Positions 61,933 to 64,000 of a stretch of DNA of 64,000 nucleotides are shown piece by piece. Both the position numbers and the translations under genes were made by a program. The first letter of the stretch is position 1; every line of letters starts with the position of its first letter. The DNA is from Microbispora rosea (lineage in GTDB: Bacteria > Actinomycetota > Actinomycetes > Streptosporangiales > Streptosporangiaceae). The notes below the pieces were generated by a model. That model worked only from the letters and a program-made list of their open reading frames with translations, was not told the DNA's origin and did no database searches. Location: assembly GCF_900156315.1 (NCBI RefSeq), contig NZ_FTNI01000002.1:372001-436000 (forward strand), written 5' to 3'.

Positions 61933-64000
61933 ATGCGAATCGACGGCGCGACCCCTCAGCTCATCGGCAGGGAGCATCCTGCCGCGATGCTGCGTGCCGA
62001 GATCGCGCGGGCGGTCGGCAGTCACGGCGGCCTGACGCTGGTCGCCGGTGAGGCCGGCATCGGCAAGACCACGCTTGTCGCCAGCGCGGCCGAGGAGGCC
62101 AGGCGCCTGGGCGCGCTGGTCCTCGGCGGAGCCTGCTGGGAGTCCGACAACGCCCCCGGCTACTGGCCGTGGGTGCAGGTGCTGCGGGGCATGCGGCGGT
62201 GCGCCGCGCCCGAGGAGTGGGCGGCGGCCGAGGACGCCGCGGGCGCCGGACTGGCCGCGCTGCTGGGCGAATCGCCGAGCGCCGACGCGGCCGAGGGCTT
62301 CCGGCTGTACGACGCGGTGACGAGCGCCCTGGTGGCGGTGTCCCAGAGCCGCCCCCTGGTGGTCGTGCTCGAAGACCTCCACTGGGCGGACGTCGCGTCG
62401 CTCAGGCTGCTGGAGTTCGCGGCCCAGCACACCTGGTTCGAGCGGGTGCTGCTGGTGGGCACCTACCGCGACGTGGAGGTGGAGTCGGCGGACCATCCGC
62501 TGCGGCCCCTCGTGCTGCCGCTCGTGGCGCGGGCGACCACGGTCACCTTGACCGGGCTCGAACGCGAGGAGGTCGGCGCGTTGATGACCCGTGCCGCCGG
62601 CCGGGATCCGTCCACCGACCTCGTCGCCGAGGTGCACCGGCGCACCGGCGGCAACCCCTTCTTCGTCGAGCAGACGGCGCGGCTGTGGCGCAGCGGCGGT
62701 TCGGTCGCCACGATCGCTCCCGGCGTCCGCGACACCCTCCTGCGCCGGCTGTCCCTGCTCCCCGCGCAGGTCGTGGACCTTCTCGTCACCGCCGCGGTGC
62801 TCGGGCGTCAGTTCCATCGCCAGGTGCTGGCCGCCGTCGCCGCCGCTCCGGTTCTCCAGGTGGAACGGCTGCTCGACCAGGCGGTGGCCGCACGGCTCGT
62901 GGTGGCGAGCGGCGGGGCGGCGAGTGGCGGGGAGACCTTCGCGTTCGCCCACGACCTGGTCCGCCAGACGCTCTACGAGTCTCTCGACGAGAAGGCGGCA
63001 ACGCGGCGGCATGCCGCGGTCGTCCACGCCGTGGACCGGTCGCCCACCCTCGCCGAGCATGTGCTCCCCGCCGACGTTGCACGGCACGCCTACCTCGCCG
63101 GTGACCAGGTGGAGCCGGCCCACGCGGCGGACCGGCTGCTCGCCGCCGCCCGTGACGCCGCCGCGCGCCTGGCCACCGAGGAGGCGCTCGGGCACTATCG
63201 CAGGGCGCTCGAACTGGCCGCCGTCGCCGGCGAGCCGCGCCGGCGCGTCGTGATCGCACTCGAATTCGGCCGCGAGGTCTATCACGGGGACGACCGCGAC
63301 GGCGGCCGGCGCGCGTTCGAGGAGGCGGCCGCCGTCGCGCGGGAGGCCGGCGAGCCCGAGCTGGTCGCCAGGGTGGCGCTGTCCGTCTACGCGGCCGGTG
63401 GCGGCGACGGCGGTCCGCTGGCCGCCGACCTGCTGCGGGAGGCGCACGGCGAGCTGGTCCGGGACGGCCGGCCCCCCGGCGAGGAGCCCTCCCTCGACCA
63501 CCTCGCACGAGAGCTGGCCATCCATGTGGCTCTGCTCGCCCGGCGCGGCGAGGACGACGAGGCGCTGGCCTTCAGCCTGTGGGCCTCCCACGACGCCATC
63601 TGGGGCCTGGGCACCGCACCGGAGAGGGCGGCGCTGACTGGAGAGCTGCTGACTCTGGCCCGCCGCACGGGCGACGTGGAGATGGAGAGCATCGCCGCCG
63701 CGTTGCGCTGGGTGGCTCTGCTCGAGCAGGGAGACCCCTCCTACTTCGACCAGTTCCGCGAGTTCGTCACGCTCGGCGGCCGCGCCGACCTGCCGCGCAT
63801 CGATATGGCCACGGCCAGCGACCGCAGCATCATCGCCGCGCTCACGGGCGACTTCGGCCAGGCGGAGACCCTGCTCGACGAGCTCGCCCGGTTCGAGCAC
63901 GGGCACGACCACTTCGCGTACATGCTGGACCATCACCGCTGGGCCGTTCGTATGCTCCAGGGCCGCGACGACGGCCTGGACGAGGTCCACCGTGCGCTGC
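61933..64000 (+). CDS. LuxR/LAL-type AAA regulator, 5' part (cut by window end)
   Basis: The first 689 codons of a large ATPase regulator; the frame is open to the window end, so its C-terminus is unseen. Residues 1-330 form an AAA/NACHT-like domain with Walker A GEAGIGKTTL (39-48), Walker B VVVLEDLHWAD and RRTGGNPFFVEQ, typical of LAL and AfsR/Cya-type regulators. After about 330 a helical, TPR-like part begins (AADRLLAAARDAAARLATEE). A LuxR helix-turn-helix is expected at the missing end but cannot be confirmed. Confidence 0.82.
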   Translation, partial: MRIDGATPQLIGREHPAAMLRAEIARAVGSHGGLTLVAGEAGIGKTTLVASAAEEARRLGALVLGGACWESDNAPGYWPWVQVLRGMRRCAAPEEWAAAEDAAGAGLAALLGESPSADAAEGFRLYDAVTSALVAVSQSRPLVVVLEDLHWADVASLRLLEFAAQHTWFERVLLVGTYRDVEVESADHPLRPLVLPLVARATTVTLTGLEREEVGALMTRAAGRDPSTDLVAEVHRRTGGNPFFVEQTARLWRSGGSVATIAPGVRDTLLRRLSLLPAQVVDLLVTAAVLGRQFHRQVLAAVAAAPVLQVERLLDQAVAARLVVASGGAASGGETFAFAHDLVRQTLYESLDEKAATRRHAAVVHAVDRSPTLAEHVLPADVARHAYLAGDQVEPAHAADRLLAAARDAAARLATEEALGHYRRALELAAVAGEPRRRVVIALEFGREVYHGDDRDGGRRAFEEAAAVAREAGEPELVARVALSVYAAGGGDGGPLAADLLREAHGELVRDGRPPGEEPSLDHLARELAIHVALLARRGEDDEALAFSLWASHDAIWGLGTAPERAALTGELLTLARRTGDVEMESIAAALRWVALLEQGDPSYFDQFREFVTLGGRADLPRIDMATASDRSIIAALTGDFGQAETLLDELARFEHGHDHFAYMLDHHRWAVRMLQGRDDGLDEVHRAL

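Overview
The window comes from a high-GC, filamentous-type actinomycete. The gene order (moxR/DUF58 cluster, mtrA-mtrB-lpqB, comF-hpf, an orphan NarL-type regulator, secA, an Rv3235-family gene) is the conserved block known from Streptomyces and its relatives. Many starts are GTG or TTG, and 4-base ATGA/GTGA overlaps are frequent. Overall it looks most like the Streptosporangiales (Microbispora, Nonomuraea or similar), but genus is inference. I see no tRNA, rRNA, IS element, CRISPR array or replication origin.

Layout. 1-8 kb: the 3' end of a secreted LVIVD-repeat protein, an RDD membrane protein, a SpoIIM-like protein, and a five-gene minus-strand operon (membrane protein, DUF4129, DUF4350, MoxR ATPase, DUF58) joined by 4-base overlaps. 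8-12.5 kb: mtrA-mtrB-lpqB, the cell-wall and division two-component system. 12.5-14.5 kb: comF, then a structured leader that is a candidate raiA RNA, then hpf. 14.5-17 kb: a lipoprotein, a DUF1023 hydrolase and a divergent WXG-like protein. 17-23 kb: NarL regulator, YcaQ-like protein, secA and an Rv3235-family gene.

23.3-31.6 kb is one sugar locus with every part of a phosphotransferase system: IIC, a DasR-like GntR regulator, SIS-type deaminase, IIB, IIA, a HAD phosphatase, HPr and Enzyme I, followed by a NagZ-like lipoprotein. The divergent promoter region carries a perfect palindrome built from DasR half-sites with a 10-bp insert, and a second, canonical-looking dre site lies just before ptsH. 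The likely purpose is N-acetylglucosamine uptake and wall or chitin recycling.

31.5-47 kb looks like a conflict and surface-protein region. It has a translationally coupled trio (WXG-like protein, polymorphic-toxin-like protein, small acidic protein), a divergent double-YbaB protein, two HAD proteins and a DUF6912 protein. These are followed by a very large secreted LamG protein and a 2,073-residue Rhs/YD-repeat protein whose variable C-terminus abuts a small three-helix membrane protein, a candidate immunity gene.

47-64 kb is accessory: a HAD protein with an altered first motif and unclear start, a CBM2-linker-SMP-30 lactonase, a MecA-like penicillin-binding protein divergent from a LysR gene, a beta-lactamase-fold protein and an acetoacetyl-CoA synthetase (overlapping genes), an archaeal-type AAA ATPase/PD-(D/E)XK gene preceded by a 46-base inverted repeat, a frameshifted WYL regulator, an oxidoreductase with a second YcaQ-like protein, an HxlR regulator divergent from a RibD-like reductase and an alpha/beta hydrolase, and a LuxR-type AAA regulator cut by the window end.
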